A stretch of 64,000 bases of DNA from Reticulitermes speratus. Lineage: Eukaryota > Arthropoda > Insecta > Blattodea > Rhinotermitidae. Under the pieces are notes generated by a model. It was not told where the DNA came from and ran no database searches. It was given only the letters and a program-made list of their open reading frames with translations. Both the position numbers and the translations under genes were made by a program. The stretch is from positions 44,164,408-44,228,407 of the forward strand of contig JAJKFL010000003.1 of assembly GCA_021186555.1 (NCBI GenBank), in the 5' to 3' direction. This document shows, one piece after another, positions 12,452-24,600 of the stretch. The stretch's first letter is position 1. Every line of letters starts with the position of its first letter.

Positions 12452-12620
12452 CGTACCATGGTTCAGGAGCTTAATCGCCGGTCTCTCACCGCGAAGGGCC
12501 GGACTAGATCCAAGGCCAGTCCATGTGGGATTTGTGGTGGATAAAGTGGCAGAGACAGACTTTTCTCCGAGTACTTCCAATTTACCTCGCCAAGATCATT
12601 CCACCAATGCTCCGCATTCA
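12452..12620 (+). mobile_element. tRNA-derived SINE, family A, copy 2
   Basis: The body CCAGTCCATGTGGGATTTGT, GGTGGATAAAGTGGCAGAGA matches the family A copy at 5978. The head is mutated (ATGGTTCAGGAGCTTAATCG and ACTAGATCCAAGGCC), so the A- and B-boxes are degraded. Confidence 0.85.
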
Positions 12621-12639
12621 TTCATCTATTACCGACGCT

Positions 12640-13520
12640 GTAGCAATTGACAGAGTCGTTAAATAGAGGGGAAAGCCAGAAATTACGTTTCTCGACTTCT
12701 TGTAGGTGAGTGGAAGTATATACGTGCAGAGAAGTAAAACATACAGTTCTGTTTGGACCAGCCCTTCATTTTTTTCCCAGTCACCAAACTTGTTCAGGCA
12801 CTTGCCAAAGCGTATGATGAGATTTTCCAAGCCCTGGCGGTAGAAAGACGCGTCCTACTCTCAAAGCCACTTCTGGACCTCGGCTTTGACTGTGTCGTCA
12901 GACAGAAATCGCCGACTTTGGATATTTTCACTTTGCCAAACACATGACAGTCCAAAGTCGGGGCTGTATGGTGGGTAAGGGACAAGTTCCCAAAGTCAGG
13001 TGTCCAGCAGGGCAGTAGTGTTGTGAACAGTATTCGGCCTAGCCTTATCGTGCAGTAGCAGAGCAGGCCAGGCCTCCGACGTCGAATTGACTCCCTAAGG
13101 CGCTGTAACGTCGCCCGGTAGGAAACCGCGATTACCGTCGCATCACGCGGCGTGAAATCAAAGACAACAGTCCCGCGAATGTCCCAAAAGATTGTTACCA
13201 TCGCCTATCCCGCGCTCACAGTTGTATTTAACCTATTTGCAGGCGAAGTGGAATGCTTCCATGCCACGGATTTCATATTCGTCTCCAGACTGCAGTGGTA
13301 CATCCACATCTCAGTGCCAGTGACGATGCGCAACAAAATGTCTCATTAAGTTCAGCTTCGTCACATTGGAAGCTAGTCAGTGGGCGGCCATTCTGCCAAG
13401 CTTCCGTTAGTCAGACAGAAGTTTCGGAACCCATCTGCTGCACACTTTGCGACAGCCAAGACGTTCATACCAAAACACTGTCGTGTGAGAGGCTGAATGC
13501 CTGCTCTACTCTAGCTGCTT
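12640..13520 (-). mobile_element. Decayed mariner transposon (transposase pseudogene)
   Basis: Read right to left, the minus strand gives the standard mariner order, broken by stops and frameshifts. First comes RLGCRKVCSRWVPK, near 13405-13460. An IVTGTEMWMYHCSLETN block (first catalytic Asp region, Asp missing) with VAWKHSTSP follows, near 13230-13330. Then MVTIFWDIRGTVVFDFTP and ATLQRLRESIRRRRPGLL, near 13050-13200. Finally ENLIIRFGKCLNKFGDW, near 12780-12830. Mariner transposases normally have about 345 residues with a DD34D triad. Here the expected DETW motif reads TEMW and the central catalytic part is scrambled. The element is dead. I could not identify terminal inverted repeats. Confidence 0.85.
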
Positions 13521-13959
13521 CAGTGACAACGTCTGCCCGACCGCACCATTTCGTCGGTGTCACTGACGAACGTGTTTGGTGTTATGGACGGAGACTACTG
13601 TCCTCGTCCAGAAGTCACCTTACCATTTCCGTACTCACTGGACGGACATCACATCTGCACCATACACGGCCACAATATACGTGAATGTTCACGGGTTCCG
13701 TGTTTTGTGTCCACAGCAGTCGGAAAACAGCGTGCACCTCTACCCCTGCCACCAAGTTCAGCGGGGTCGTCATTCTCCAACTGACCCAGCACCGAAGCTG
13801 CACTTCCTGCACTGATGAAGATTACCACCGCTTAGCGGAGGAGCAACGTACCAGCGTACGACCAAGTAAGTAACTGCTTGCCACGAGCATTTCACAAGAA
13901 TAAAATGGCGAACTTACTTTCTGACTTACGCTGGTATACCAGATGCTGTCAATATTAGT

Positions 13960-14190
13960 GCCATAAAAATGGGCAGGTTGATGTATCGGTAACAGCCCAG
14001 ACTTCTTTCGGTGAAGGCTCCGTTCGAATCTCGGCTGAGACATCGGCTAACTTGCCTCGACTTTTTCAATGGCTTCACTCCTCAGTCCCTTCAGGCAAAC
14101 GCCAGTAAAGTACCTTGATTAGGTCAGGACCGCCGGCTTCAGAATCCTTTCCAAATGATCATCACCAACCACCTTATCATTCGATAATGC
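13960..14190 (+). mobile_element. tRNA-derived SINE, family C, copy 1
   Basis: A B-box-like CGTTCGAATCTCGGCTG lies near 14030. It is followed by a body with GGCAAACGCCAGTAAAGTAC, CTTGATTAGGTCAGGACCGC. The same body, in diverged form, lies on the minus strand at 44985-45150 (GGCAAATGCTAGGATAGTCC, CTCAATTAGGCCACGGC). The shared central block with different heads is typical of SINE superfamilies with a conserved core. Confidence 0.75.
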
Positions 14191-14399
14191 ATATATAATC
14201 TGATATACTGGGAGCGTCGTAAAATAAACCAAAAATACATGAATGACAGGACAAACTATCTAACAATCAGAATTCTTGAACATCACTACGTATTAACACA
14301 ACACTGTTCAACCAAACCAATTGGAGAACTGACATTAAAACAGCAGTGAAGATTTATATTGTGGTCCCCGTGGTTATGAAACCTTGTAGTCTAGTACGT

Positions 14400-14455
14400 G
14401 ATTACTATACCAATGCTTCGGAAAAATATACTGCCTCCATCTTCAGGAAAACTTC
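14400..14455 (-). repeat. Hammerhead-core-like relic
   Basis: The minus strand reads CTGAAGA at 446-440, then T and GGA...TCC as possible hairpin bases, then GAAGC at 419-415. It has the layout seen in the fold-back elements at 35.9, 46.8 and 57.7 kb, but the last part (GAAAC expected) is mutated. Confidence 0.35.
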
Positions 14456-16632
14456 GTCCATTTTTAATGCCTGTAACCACCTACAAATCTTGACAGTATC
14501 ACAAAGCAGAAGACCACAATCCAAATGGCCTATAGCATGTAATTCATGCACCTGGAGACTGAAAGGATGGTATGTAAACAAAAAAATCTCAACTAACGGC
14601 TCCAGTCTCTTACACTCAGTACAGCTTGAACTGGTCCCAAGAAATTGTGATGCTGTCACACTACTATTTTTATCACATTACTTAAATTGCTTAAAAAACT
14701 ATGCAGGCTTGTTATAGCAAACACATGGTTCAAAAAACCTAAAAGAAGATTGTACACCTGGAAATCACCAGGGGATAGGAGTCGACATCAATTGGACTAT
14801 GTACTAGTGAAACATCGATTCAGGAACAGTGTGAAGGACGTGCAGACACTGCCTGGAGCAGATATTGACTCTGACCACAATTTACTGGTTGCAACAATCT
14901 GCACCAGTTTGAAGAAAATCATAAGGTTCCACAAGCGGAAACCAAGATGGGATTTGAAGAAGCTATATACTCAACGACAGGAAGTACACGATAGTCTAGA
15001 AGAAAAACTTGGTGCAATCAAATGTGAAAGTAGGAACATAGAAGTGCAGTGGAACAATATCAAGAAATGTGTGTTAGATACTATGAGTGATATGGTTGGA
15101 AAAGTTGAGAGGAGAGCAAGAAAGCCATGGATTACACAGGAGATGATGAGTAAATTGGTTGAACGAAGGAAATGGAAGAATGTAAACAACGAAGAAGGAA
15201 GAACTACAGAAGGCTGAGGAAAAAATTGAAGAGCCATGGACAACACCAAGAAGGAATATCTGGAGAGCATATGTGACAAGATCATAGAATTTCAAAGAAC
15301 AGGACATTATGATTTCATGTACATGAATACAAAGGAACTAGGTTGGAAAGAAAACCATTACATTCAAGACATTGGCATCGAAGACTCTCAAGAGAATATA
15401 ATAACAGATCAGAGACGATTACTGCAAATTTAGGAGAATTATATTCCAGAGCTCTACGATCAAGCTAATCGACCAGAACACCTAAGTCGAACCTGAAGGA
15501 GATGAAGACAAGAAAGGCCCTTATATTTTGCAAAGTGAAGTGGAAAAAGCTATCAAGGAGATAAGGGATAAGAAGGCTACAGGAGATGATGATGTACCTT
15601 GGGATGTACTCAAATTGTTGGGAGAAGATGGTCACAAACTAATGACACAGCTGATCAACAGCACATATGTAACTGGAGAATGGCCCAGAGATTTCATTGA
15701 AGTTACAATGATTGCCTTAAAGAAGAAGCCCAAAGCTACAAAATACAGCAACCATCGCACAATCAGCATCATCGCACATACAGCAAAGATAGTAGCAAGG
15801 ATACTTAGAAGAAGGATTGAAAGGAAGATGGAGGATGTGCTTGGTGAAGATCAGTTTGGATTTAGAAGAGGAAAAGGAACTAGGGATGCAATTGGGATGC
15901 TGAGAATAATATCAGAACGAACCTTGGTCACAGATGAGAAATTGTGTGCTTGCTTCATAGACTGGCATTAGGCATTTGACCGTGTCAACTGGACCAAATT
16001 AATGCAGATCCTAAAGGGAATTGGGATAGACTGGCATGAAAGAAGATTGATCAGCAAATTGTACATGGAAAAGAGTGTCAAGATACGACTGGGCCAAAGG
16101 GAGATGAGAAGTGTGAAGATTGGAAGAGAAGTTAGACAAGGTTGCTGTTTGTCACCAATTCTGTTCAACTTATACAACGAATACCTTACCAAGGAAGCTC
16201 TTGAAGGGTTTGGAGACTTCAAAATAGGAGGAAAAGTAATTCACACTGTGAAATATGCAGATGACCTTGTGCTGCTGGCTAAGGAAGAAACGGTGCTACA
16301 GGGCATGATTGATAGACTAATTGAAATTGGCAGATGCTATGGAATGGAACTGAATGTGGAAACAACTAAGGTAATGAGAATCTCAAGGCAACCATACCCA
16401 ATACAAATTATGATAGATCAAAAACAATTGGAGAATGTGGAATATTTCAACTATTTGGGTAGCATGATAACAAATGATGCAAGGTGTACACGTGAAATTA
16501 AATCCAGAATTGCTGTGGCAAAAGCAGCATTCAACAAGAAGACTCTTTTCACCAGCAAAACTGGACTTAAATTTAAGGAAGAAACTAGTAAAGTGCAACA
16601 TTTGGAGCATAGCTTTGTATGGTGCTAAAACG

Positions 16633-16966
16633 TGGACACTTCGGAAGGTAGACAAGAAATACCTGGAAAGTTTTGCAATGTCGTGTTGGAGAAGAATGGA
16701 GAAGATCAGCTGGACCGATTGTGTGAGAAATGAAGAAGTACAGTAAAACCCCAATGTAATGTTCCCGCATTTAGTGAAATCCCGGATTTAATGGTGATTT
16801 TTTCATGTTGGACACTTCGGAAGGTAGATATGAAATACCTGGAAAGTTCTGAAATGTCGTGTTGGAGAAGAATGGAGAAGATCAGTTGGACCAATTGTGT
16901 GAGAAATGAAGAAGTACAGTAAAACCCCAATGTAATTTTCCTGCATTTAGTGGTGATTTTTTCATG
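16633..16966 (+). repeat. Tandem duplication across the LINE/MITE junction
   Basis: The stretch starting TGGACACTTCGGAAGGTAGA, which includes the LINE end and the first part of the MITE (through TTTTTTCATG), occurs twice. The first unit is 633-808 and the second is 809-966. The second copy has scattered changes and lacks about 18 bases of the MITE part. The duplication therefore happened after the MITE inserted. Confidence 0.9.
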
Positions 16967-17074
16967 TCCCGACAATAGCTCCATATGAACAATGTAACCT
17001 CCATTTAATGAGAACCTCAATTTAGTGAAATATATTCTAAACCCCCAGCAATTCATTAAATACGGGTTCTACTG
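16741..17074. mobile_element. Tigger/pogo-like MITE inserted in the LINE
   Basis: The left end is CAGTAAAACCCCAATGTAAT. The right end, read inverted, is CAGTAGAACCCGTATTTAAT. The insertion is flanked by TA on both sides (16739-16740 and 17075-17076). The uninterrupted LINE at 44646 reads GAAGTATTACA across this point, so the empty site is visible in the window. It has no coding capacity, and it includes the tandem duplication described separately. Confidence 0.9.
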
Positions 17075-17731
17075 TATTACAAAGAGTCAAGGAAGGCAGG
17101 AATATCCTACATACAATAAAAAGAAGACTAAATGGATTGGTCACATCTTGCGTAGAAACTGCCTTCTTCAACACGTGACTGAAGGAAAGTTAGAAGGAAG
17201 GATAGAAATGACAGGAAGATGAGGAAGAAGGCGTAAGCAGCTACTGGATGACCTTAAGGAAAAGATAAGATACTGGAAATTGAAAGAAGAAGCACTAGAT
17301 TGCACCCTGTGGAGAACTCGCTTTGGAAGAGGCTATCGACCTATCGTAAGACAGACTACAGAATGAATGAACAGTAAATACATTCATTCATTCTCACTAT
17401 TAACTCCACAAAGCACAGTCCTTCTTGAAAAGCTATTAGCTCATCCAAATAAGAGATTCTCTGCATTTTATACAACTGAAAGGTTCATTACTGTGTTCCG
17501 AACGGCCCAACAATGGGCCCTACCTGAGCTACGCCCTCCTAAACCACTTCTTGATAATCAATTATAATATGGTATTATCATGGCATCTGCCCTTACATCT
17601 TCCAAGTGGTCTCTTTCCTTAAGATTTTCCTATCAGCTCATATGTTCATATTTATATTTCCAGTTCCCTAGCTGCAGTGAGCTGTGAATTATCATCATTG
17701 AACTGAACACACATCACACAGTTGCTATAGC

Positions 17732-17872
17732 ATTTCAAAACAAACACTTACATGGTTCAGTCCAACACAACTGTGTTTTATTCAACAGCTACTTAACTAC
17801 ATGTTTCAGAAGTAGCTATTGAATAAAACCCTGTTGTGTTGAACTGAACCATATAAGTGTTTATTTTGAATA
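17732..17872. repeat. Fold-back repeat, arms about 60 bp
   Basis: The left arm (AACACTTACATGGTTCAGTC, CAACACAAC..GTTTTATTCAA) and right arm (TTGAATAAAACCCTGTTGTG, TTGAACTGAACCATATAAGT) are inverted copies separated by a short ACATGTTTCAG spacer. The spacer on the minus strand contains CTGAAACATGT, the GAAACATGT string also found in the other fold-back elements. Confidence 0.88.
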
Positions 17873-18880
17873 TTTAAACACAATGGGATAAATTCTGTCA
17901 AGTCAGGTGCTAGAGCATAGTTTTCCCTCATACATAAAAATGACAGTAACAGAAGTTATATGCCTTTCAGAAGTCTATGAACAAACAACATTTGACTGAA
18001 GAATACTGAATAGTATTAGTATTTGTCAAACCAAAACATTTCTTCCTGTAACATTGAAGTTAAGTATTCATAAGCTGTGGCATCAGAAAAACCAATAATG
18101 GTAAACTATATTACCTGTTTTTATGTTTGATCCACACCTAGCAAAGTTGCAATGGACAGCAGATACATGCACGAAAATAATATTAGAGAAAATGACAATG
18201 GAAAATCAATGGCCTCTTATGGATTTGTATGCCAAATAATGCTGACCCAGATTGTTGCAAACACATATTTACAGTCTGTTAGCCATATCTATATCTAATA
18301 TAAATTATCAACAGCAGAAGGTGCAAGTCAAGTGAGATGCTTTGAATAGTCCTCTCTGAACTGTATTACTCAATAAACATTTAATTCTGAAGGAGAGCAT
18401 CTTGTATAGTTTTATCTCCTACTAATAGACTGTAAAGTTAGCAAGGTCTGTGAAGATCATGTTTGTGTCCCATATTTACCATGGGACTGTCTCAGTTTGT
18501 CAGTACATGTATGTACATTGTAAACTGTAACATTTATTAAAAAATAAACACTCACTGATGTGAGGTAGCATAAGAAACTTCTTAATTAAATTTCTATGTA
18601 CTCTTTCTGAGCCACTGTCATGATTATAACACCTTTCTTTCAAAGAAAGAAAATCTGATTACTACCACATGAGTTACCCCAAAAATATATGGCCATTATT
18701 GTATATGCCTACAATCACTAGTTACTTCCTGTTGGCTTGGTTATGTTAGATACATGGCCACTCACCATCTCGCTCCCATGCTGCTTACCACAGACACTGT
18801 CAATTCCCTATAAATTCATCTGCAGTTGCTATGTGAATTTCATCACAGCAAAATGTGTTTTTGTATGATACGTATGCTAA
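17873..18880. other. AT-rich DNA, nothing recognised
   Basis: No gene or repeat family recognised. CpG is rare. Confidence 0.35.
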
Positions 18881-18889
18881 ACACACTTC

Positions 18890-19835
18890 CCACATGGAGT
18901 GTCATGTAAATTCATATGAAAGTTTCCTGGTGAAACTGTTCCAACCAGGACAATCTGCAAATGCGTGAAAAGGTATTGGGCAACAGGTTTCATTCTAGAC
19001 AATAACAGAAACTGCAGAAGATACGTATTAAAGGAAGACTGAACAAAATTGGTGTTAGATTGGAGACATCTCCAAGAAAGTCAATCGCTCAACTGGCACA
19101 GCAAATGATCATGTTTCTGTCATCAGGACAAACTGCAACAAAACTGCTGCATTTGCATACATATAAGACAACAGTGGTTCATAAACTCTATGATGCAGAT
19201 CATGAGGCAAGAGTGAATTTTGTGAACTGGTACCTGCATGGGATGCTCACTGCAGAAATAGACCCTAACTCATTCTGTTTAGTGGTGAAGCCTGGTTTCA
19301 TCTCAGTGAAGAAAGGAACTCTCAGATAACAGATGTCCCATGTTAATCCATGACATGCCATAACACAGTGTTCAGCTATCAGTGTAACTAAGATTACTGG
19401 GCCCATTACGTTTTCTGAGATCACAAATTCATACCCATATGTTATACACATTCTGACACCAGTTTTTGAACACTTCTCTCCATTATGAGAAAATCTATGC
19501 CATTTTTCAGCAAGACAGTATAAGCTCACACTGCAAATAACTGTATGTGTTGTTTCGAGATGGTTTTTGATTGCAGAACACTAAGAAGAGGATTGTGGTT
19601 CCACGTTCGACAGATCTAAACTCATGACAATTTTATTTCTATGACATGTTGATGGATATATGGTAATAAACCTGGTACTGAAGACAATCTGAAAGAAAGC
19701 ACTCAGAAGACAGCATTTTCATTTTCACCAATGGAACTTCTATGTGCAACGAACAACGCATTTATGGGGTGTGATGCTCGTCTGTGAGCTGAAGGAAGCC
19801 ACTTCCCACATTTCCTATAAATACAGTGAGTAAAA
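18890..19835 (+). pseudogene. Tc/IS630-like (DUF4817-type) transposase fossil
   Basis: The reading frame from about 19060 gives ETSPRKSIAQLAQQ, then KLLHLHTYKTTVVHKLYDAD, ARVNFVNWY. This is the N-terminal helix-turn-helix and linker region of insect DUF4817-type transposases. Upstream (18905-19055), a broken frame with FHSYESFLVKLFQPGQSAN fits the extreme N-terminus. Downstream, across stops at 19327 and beyond, are ISVTKITGPITFSEITNSYPY, then YGNKPGTEDNLKEST, and MELLCATNNAFMGCDARL with a final AEGSHFPHFL. The order matches the family end to end. It is a nearly full-length but thoroughly decayed copy. Inverted repeats were not identified. Confidence 0.8.
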
Positions 19836-19839
19836 ATCT

Positions 19840-21235
19840 AATGTTAACTGAAATATATCGAACTAACAATGCGTTGATCCCCATTCAAGGCAAACTGCTG
19901 TGCTGCCTGGTCTCATGCAAACGAGTTTCAGTGCAAAATGACGCATGATGTCAGAACTGAACAGACATAAGAAAAATACATTTTCCTTAATGCTTACTAT
20001 TACTTGTTTTCAGGACTTTGTCCATCATCGAGCATTCTGAGAAGAACACAACATTTTACAAACTGAATCTGTTTTCATCCTCGTGTGCAAGCATAGGGAG
20101 GTATCTGCTCAGTACGGTCTAACAGAAAGAGTTATTTTCAATCACTGAATCAACTCTTTTTAGCATACAATTGTCACATCTCTTTAATATTGACTGTTGT
20201 TAACTGTTCTGCACAATACGTAATAACATGAACCTTAATGCAAAAATGAAGCAAACAATTTTGGCAAAATGAGTTCTATGTAACTGTTTCAATGTAGGTG
20301 ATTATCAATTTGTAAACCACGAAACTAAGTCACTTTTACTTCTTGTATACAGGATCAATAGCTTATTTGCATATTAGCTAATAAACTGTTATTACTTATA
20401 AATTTTATGAAGTTTATCAGTACGTACAGTATCCTTACTGGCTATAAAGTGACTGTAAACATAGTATTTGCTAGACAGGCAATAACAAACAACTGGTCTA
20501 TGGTTTGTCTGTGACAGGAACTCCAGTTCGAAGCAATTCATAATATCAGTCATTATTACTAAATAATATATATCAGTATAACACAGCTAAATAAAATGCC
20601 TTTGCACATGCTAAACAAATTGATGGACTCTATAGTATCAGACTTACGGCATGTTCATTAATAGTACGTAATTACAAGCCATCTTCTTCTACTTACTCAA
20701 ATCAAAATACCTCACACAAGAATTACTGAATAAAACTAGAACGAGACAATGACAATAATTGAGTGATAGCAGTTATGTTCCACGATCTAAAAACAACTGT
20801 TCTATGAGGAATGTGTCCGCAAACATTATAACGAAGTTGCTTCATTATATGGTACACACATTAATTATAAAATCAACACAAGTGAAGGAGAGAAACCAAA
20901 TAAAAATATGATAAACAACGAACGTCATGTAACAAATATTACGCTAACATCTGCAAAATATTATACACATAATACAGAAAAAATAGTATTTTTGTATACT
21001 TGACAATGTAATGTAACATTTGTTCATTATTTAGCTACCCTGGAATTTGTATGGGAAGCCATATTCTATCTCTCATATCAGAACATTGTACTAACCAATT
21101 TTCCACATGAAAACCACACGACGTTGACGTGATCGATTGCTTCAAGCTTCAGGTGTATACGCTGATATCATGCAGTTAAAAATATGAAAACAATGTACAA
21201 CTTCAACTGTAAATTTAGCTTCAAAAGTCAGCAGT
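19840..21235. other. AT-rich DNA with one fold-back-related segment
   Basis: Around 20010-20160 the sequence (TTCTGAGAAGAACACAACAT, TTTACAAACTGAATCTGTTTTCATCCTC) resembles 55040-55165, the region leading into the fold-back repeat there. Nothing else was recognised. Confidence 0.45.
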
Positions 21236-21239
21236 AAAT

Positions 21240-21600
21240 ATTCATCACTTAAAACTACGATACTTCCCCCGATTGGCAAATGTTCGTATTGGCATAAATA
21301 CTAACGACATCTATGAAGGAGAAGTAAATTATGCACAGCCTTCTACATAGAATATTGCACTCTAGCATGACAGAGATAACAACACATCGTGGTGCCGCCC
21401 TCTATTTAAGTGCACTGTTTCCAGCTACTGAGGGTAGCTTCTATATGCGATCCGTCGTAATGCGCTGCAGATCACGGATTAGAGGTCTGGGTAGAAAAAA
21501 CCACGGCATTGCCGAGATCCGATTCGTTCGTTTGCTCGTCTTGGCGACCCGTCAATTAATCCGTTCGCTTGGTGGGGATAGGAACTTATGACTATACACA
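21240..21600. promoter_or_regulatory. CpG-dense patch, candidate promoter or regulatory region
   Basis: Within otherwise CpG-poor DNA this stretch is markedly richer in CpG (for example GCGATCCGTCGTAATGCGCTG, CCGATTCGTTCG). It also contains a TATTTAAG box-like string at 21403. An 86-codon open frame across it shows no family resemblance. CpG-rich patches in insects with gene-body methylation often mark promoters. No transcript or coding start is demonstrable, so the call is weak. Confidence 0.3.
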
Positions 21601-24600
21601 AATTTAGTAATGATTCTCTAATGCACATTTATTATAACTTATACCTACTGACCCTATCACTTATAATTATTAGAACAACAATAATTCCCTTGCATAAAAT
21701 ACTTCCATACAGAGTTACCATATATCCATCACAAGCCAGGAGGACATTAATCACTTATCCAACATAAAAAAGGGCATAGTTTACTTTCCTCACAAGTACA
21801 TAACAAAGCACAAACAAACCAAAAATAACACTTGCAGAATTTTAGCACGTCAATTCTAGGCACAAGCATATTTATCAGTGAATCCAATTTTTGTCACAAG
21901 TGCAGGAAAACCACCAATATAAGTTCAAAATTCTTCACAAGACATGTTTTTAAAATTGTACTGCACAATGCAAATCCCTTTAATTGAGTTAGCAGACAAC
22001 GTGATCCGCTCTATGTCCATTGACCCGCATTCGGGAAAAAAACTTGACATTCCCATTATGTGCAGGGATAGCAAAACAAAACTGCTCTAACTTAAAAAAT
22101 TCTGGATGATTGGCATCAATATTACCTTTACTGAAATATTTTGCCCATTTTTCATGGGACAGGACAGAAGAAAACTCTGGGCTTTTTCATTTTTTTAAAG
22201 TAACAAAAATCACCGAAACATCCCATATCATCAATAATACCTTTGGACAATACATATTAATGGCACGTTGAAAATTATACTCTGATGTAGAATCACTTAA
22301 GCTTAGGCAGCAAAATGCAGACAATTCCTTGTACTACTTCATCCACAAAGTCAAGTACTCCAAGCATGAAGTGTAAAGTCCTTCTACCTTCTGATAAAAC
22401 TGTTGGCACTCCTCTTCACAGCCATCTTCCAACTTTTGTCACCCAATTTTTGGTTTTTAATGTCAGGGGAAGGAAATGGGCTGAACACTTTGCTATAAAA
22501 ATTAACACCTTCATGGTTGAAAGTTTTATTCTTTCACACTTTGCATTAAGACAACTATTTACACAAATACAAATCTGCATGTACTGTATGTTTCTTCCTT
22601 TCTGAAGGAAGTCATGAATTTTATAATCCCTTAATATATACAACAGTTGCATTAATATCACCATTTCTGTTTCTTTAAAATAACCCGTAAAGAGATTTAT
22701 GTACAGCTATTAACTGGACATGTAAATTCCAGCAGAAGTCTCCTTTTACAAAAGACTTCTACATTATTTTAATTATTTGAGGGATGGAAAGACGTTTGCC
22801 AAATGAATTGATAACCAGATTATTTTGTAAGCCGTGTACAGATTTAAAATAGTTTCTTATCCCTCCGTTCAACATCAGCATATTAAAACACATCCACATG
22901 AGTATGGTAAAAAGTTGAATTTTTTAAATAACACTGAGGAATGTGAACATACCACGCACAATCAACACCACGGCAAACCACAGGACTCAACAAAGAAGTT
23001 GACAGATTGTTAACTTGATGGCTCAGTTTGTCATAACCCACAAGCGTCTTTTTTTAATATTACCCACAGCATCTCAAACACGAGCTTGCCCTGATTAACA
23101 TTACACAACTTTCTAGGCAACAAATTGTAGAAACTATCAACATCCTGTTTGACACAGTTGTTTACTTCAGCCCTCATTCCTTATGATGTTCACAATAGCC
23201 AGCATTCCTAAGATTGAATGTACAATGAAAACCACATTTATAACCCTTTCAGATTATTTCTGCAAATTTCTTTTTATCTAGTATCACTGACTCAGAAGAT
23301 ATGACTTATGTTAATTTGGATTTGATTTAATGTAGCAGTAATTGAAACACAAAACTTGTAAACAATTAAAAAATGTTCACTGGTATAAAACAACTCCAGA
23401 TAAAACAAAACTGCGATTCCAAAACTGTGGTCATAATAGATTCAAAATAGCAAATGGTATTTTCATTCTACAGTATCTGAAATACTCACCATGTACAACA
23501 AATCACATAATTTCTGATACATGAAAACTATCAACAATAGTAAGTTTCTTTTGTGCACTGTCATGACAGAACACATTTAGTTTTGTTCATATTCACGGAG
23601 GATATATGTCCAAGTTTTCTGATGCCATCAAAGTACTGACTATGAAATCTCATTTGCAAATATAATTTAAAAGGATTATCATGACGTTTTGTGTAGCACA
23701 TTTCACACATTTTGTTAAGAAGGCGATGTATACTAGCGATGTAAATAGCGGCCCACATACTTTTTACCAATGGAATAATTACAAGCTCAAAAAATGAGAA
23801 AAGGGATCTAAAAGAGGTGGCTAAAATCAGCAAGAATCTCCATGCTGTAGGTTTGTGTGACAGGGGAAGAATTGTGCTCTGAAAACAAAAAGCAAACACT
23901 GTATGTTATTCTTCTTTCATGTGGCAGGTAAATCATCAGGTTAAAAAAAAGATACATATATGTACAAAATAAACGTGTGTTATTTATACAAAAGGCTCGA
24001 TTTAACATGCCTGATGGTAGATTCATCATCTGGACTGATTTCATTTATGTTGTACATCAATTACAACTGCAGACAGATTAATATACAGATTATAATAGTA
24101 GTCTATTACCCCTTCTTTTTTTTAAAACCACTTTTAAATATGATTAAAATCAGTTTAAGACTATGATAAACACTGCCATACAAAATCTGTTAATAACCTA
24201 ATTTTTAACATCAGTAAAGAAGTCTGTAATTGAGTTAGAATTTCCAAATATTGTTGATGTGGACTCACCATTAGTTGGACACATTTCAAATTCTAAGTGT
24301 ACACAGATAACAAAGAATATTCAGGTCTTGGTTATTATTACCACACATATTTTGTGTACTTGTGAGAATATGTGTTATCTTGTTTTATGTTCAATATTAC
24401 TGCAGTCTACTTTGTCACGTTTTAAAAAAATACTGATCCCAGGAGAGGTGCTGCAACCAACACATTATTCATATTGTATGTAAATGACTGATCAATAAAT
24501 CATGGGAAACAAAGCTTAATGTATTCACACTTACAGTAATAAAGACGTTTTCACAGAAAACCAACAATGTTCATATGTAATAGCACCATATTAATTTTAG

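Larger units (their letters stand above)
14705..17365 (+). pseudogene. LINE copy 1: endonuclease-RT polyprotein, broken
   Basis: This is a non-LTR retrotransposon ORF2-type region, 5'-truncated inside the endonuclease. The C-terminal endonuclease is seen as HQLDYVLVKHRF and GADIDSDHNLL, the SDH motif of APE-type endonucleases, at about 14790-14885. The RT domain runs from about 15530. Motifs seen are QFGFRRGKGTRDAI (15853-15894), FIDWH*AFDRVNW with a stop inside (15953-15993), RQGCCLSPILFNLY (16134-16175) and the intact catalytic YADD (16254-16265). The tail, in broken frame, reaches the GFGRGY..VRQTTE end at 17365. Stops at about 15215, 15432 and 15971 and a one-base insertion near 16558 kill it. 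A Tigger-like MITE and a duplication interrupt it at 16.74-17.07 kb. The clade is not certain (RTE/CR1-L2-like with a GAAT-type tail). Confidence 0.93.

Noticed and set aside
15968..16222. Minus-strand open frames in the LINE copies
   Set aside because: They are antisense to the reverse transcriptase, which carries the recognisable motifs.
21331..21591. 86-codon open frame in the CpG-dense patch
   Set aside because: No recognisable domain, no splice or initiation support. Kept only as a possible regulatory region.
22315..22664. Overlapping open frames of 96 and 82 codons
   Set aside because: Neither strand gives a known domain or E(Pc)-like C-terminus, and the frames look random for AT-rich DNA.
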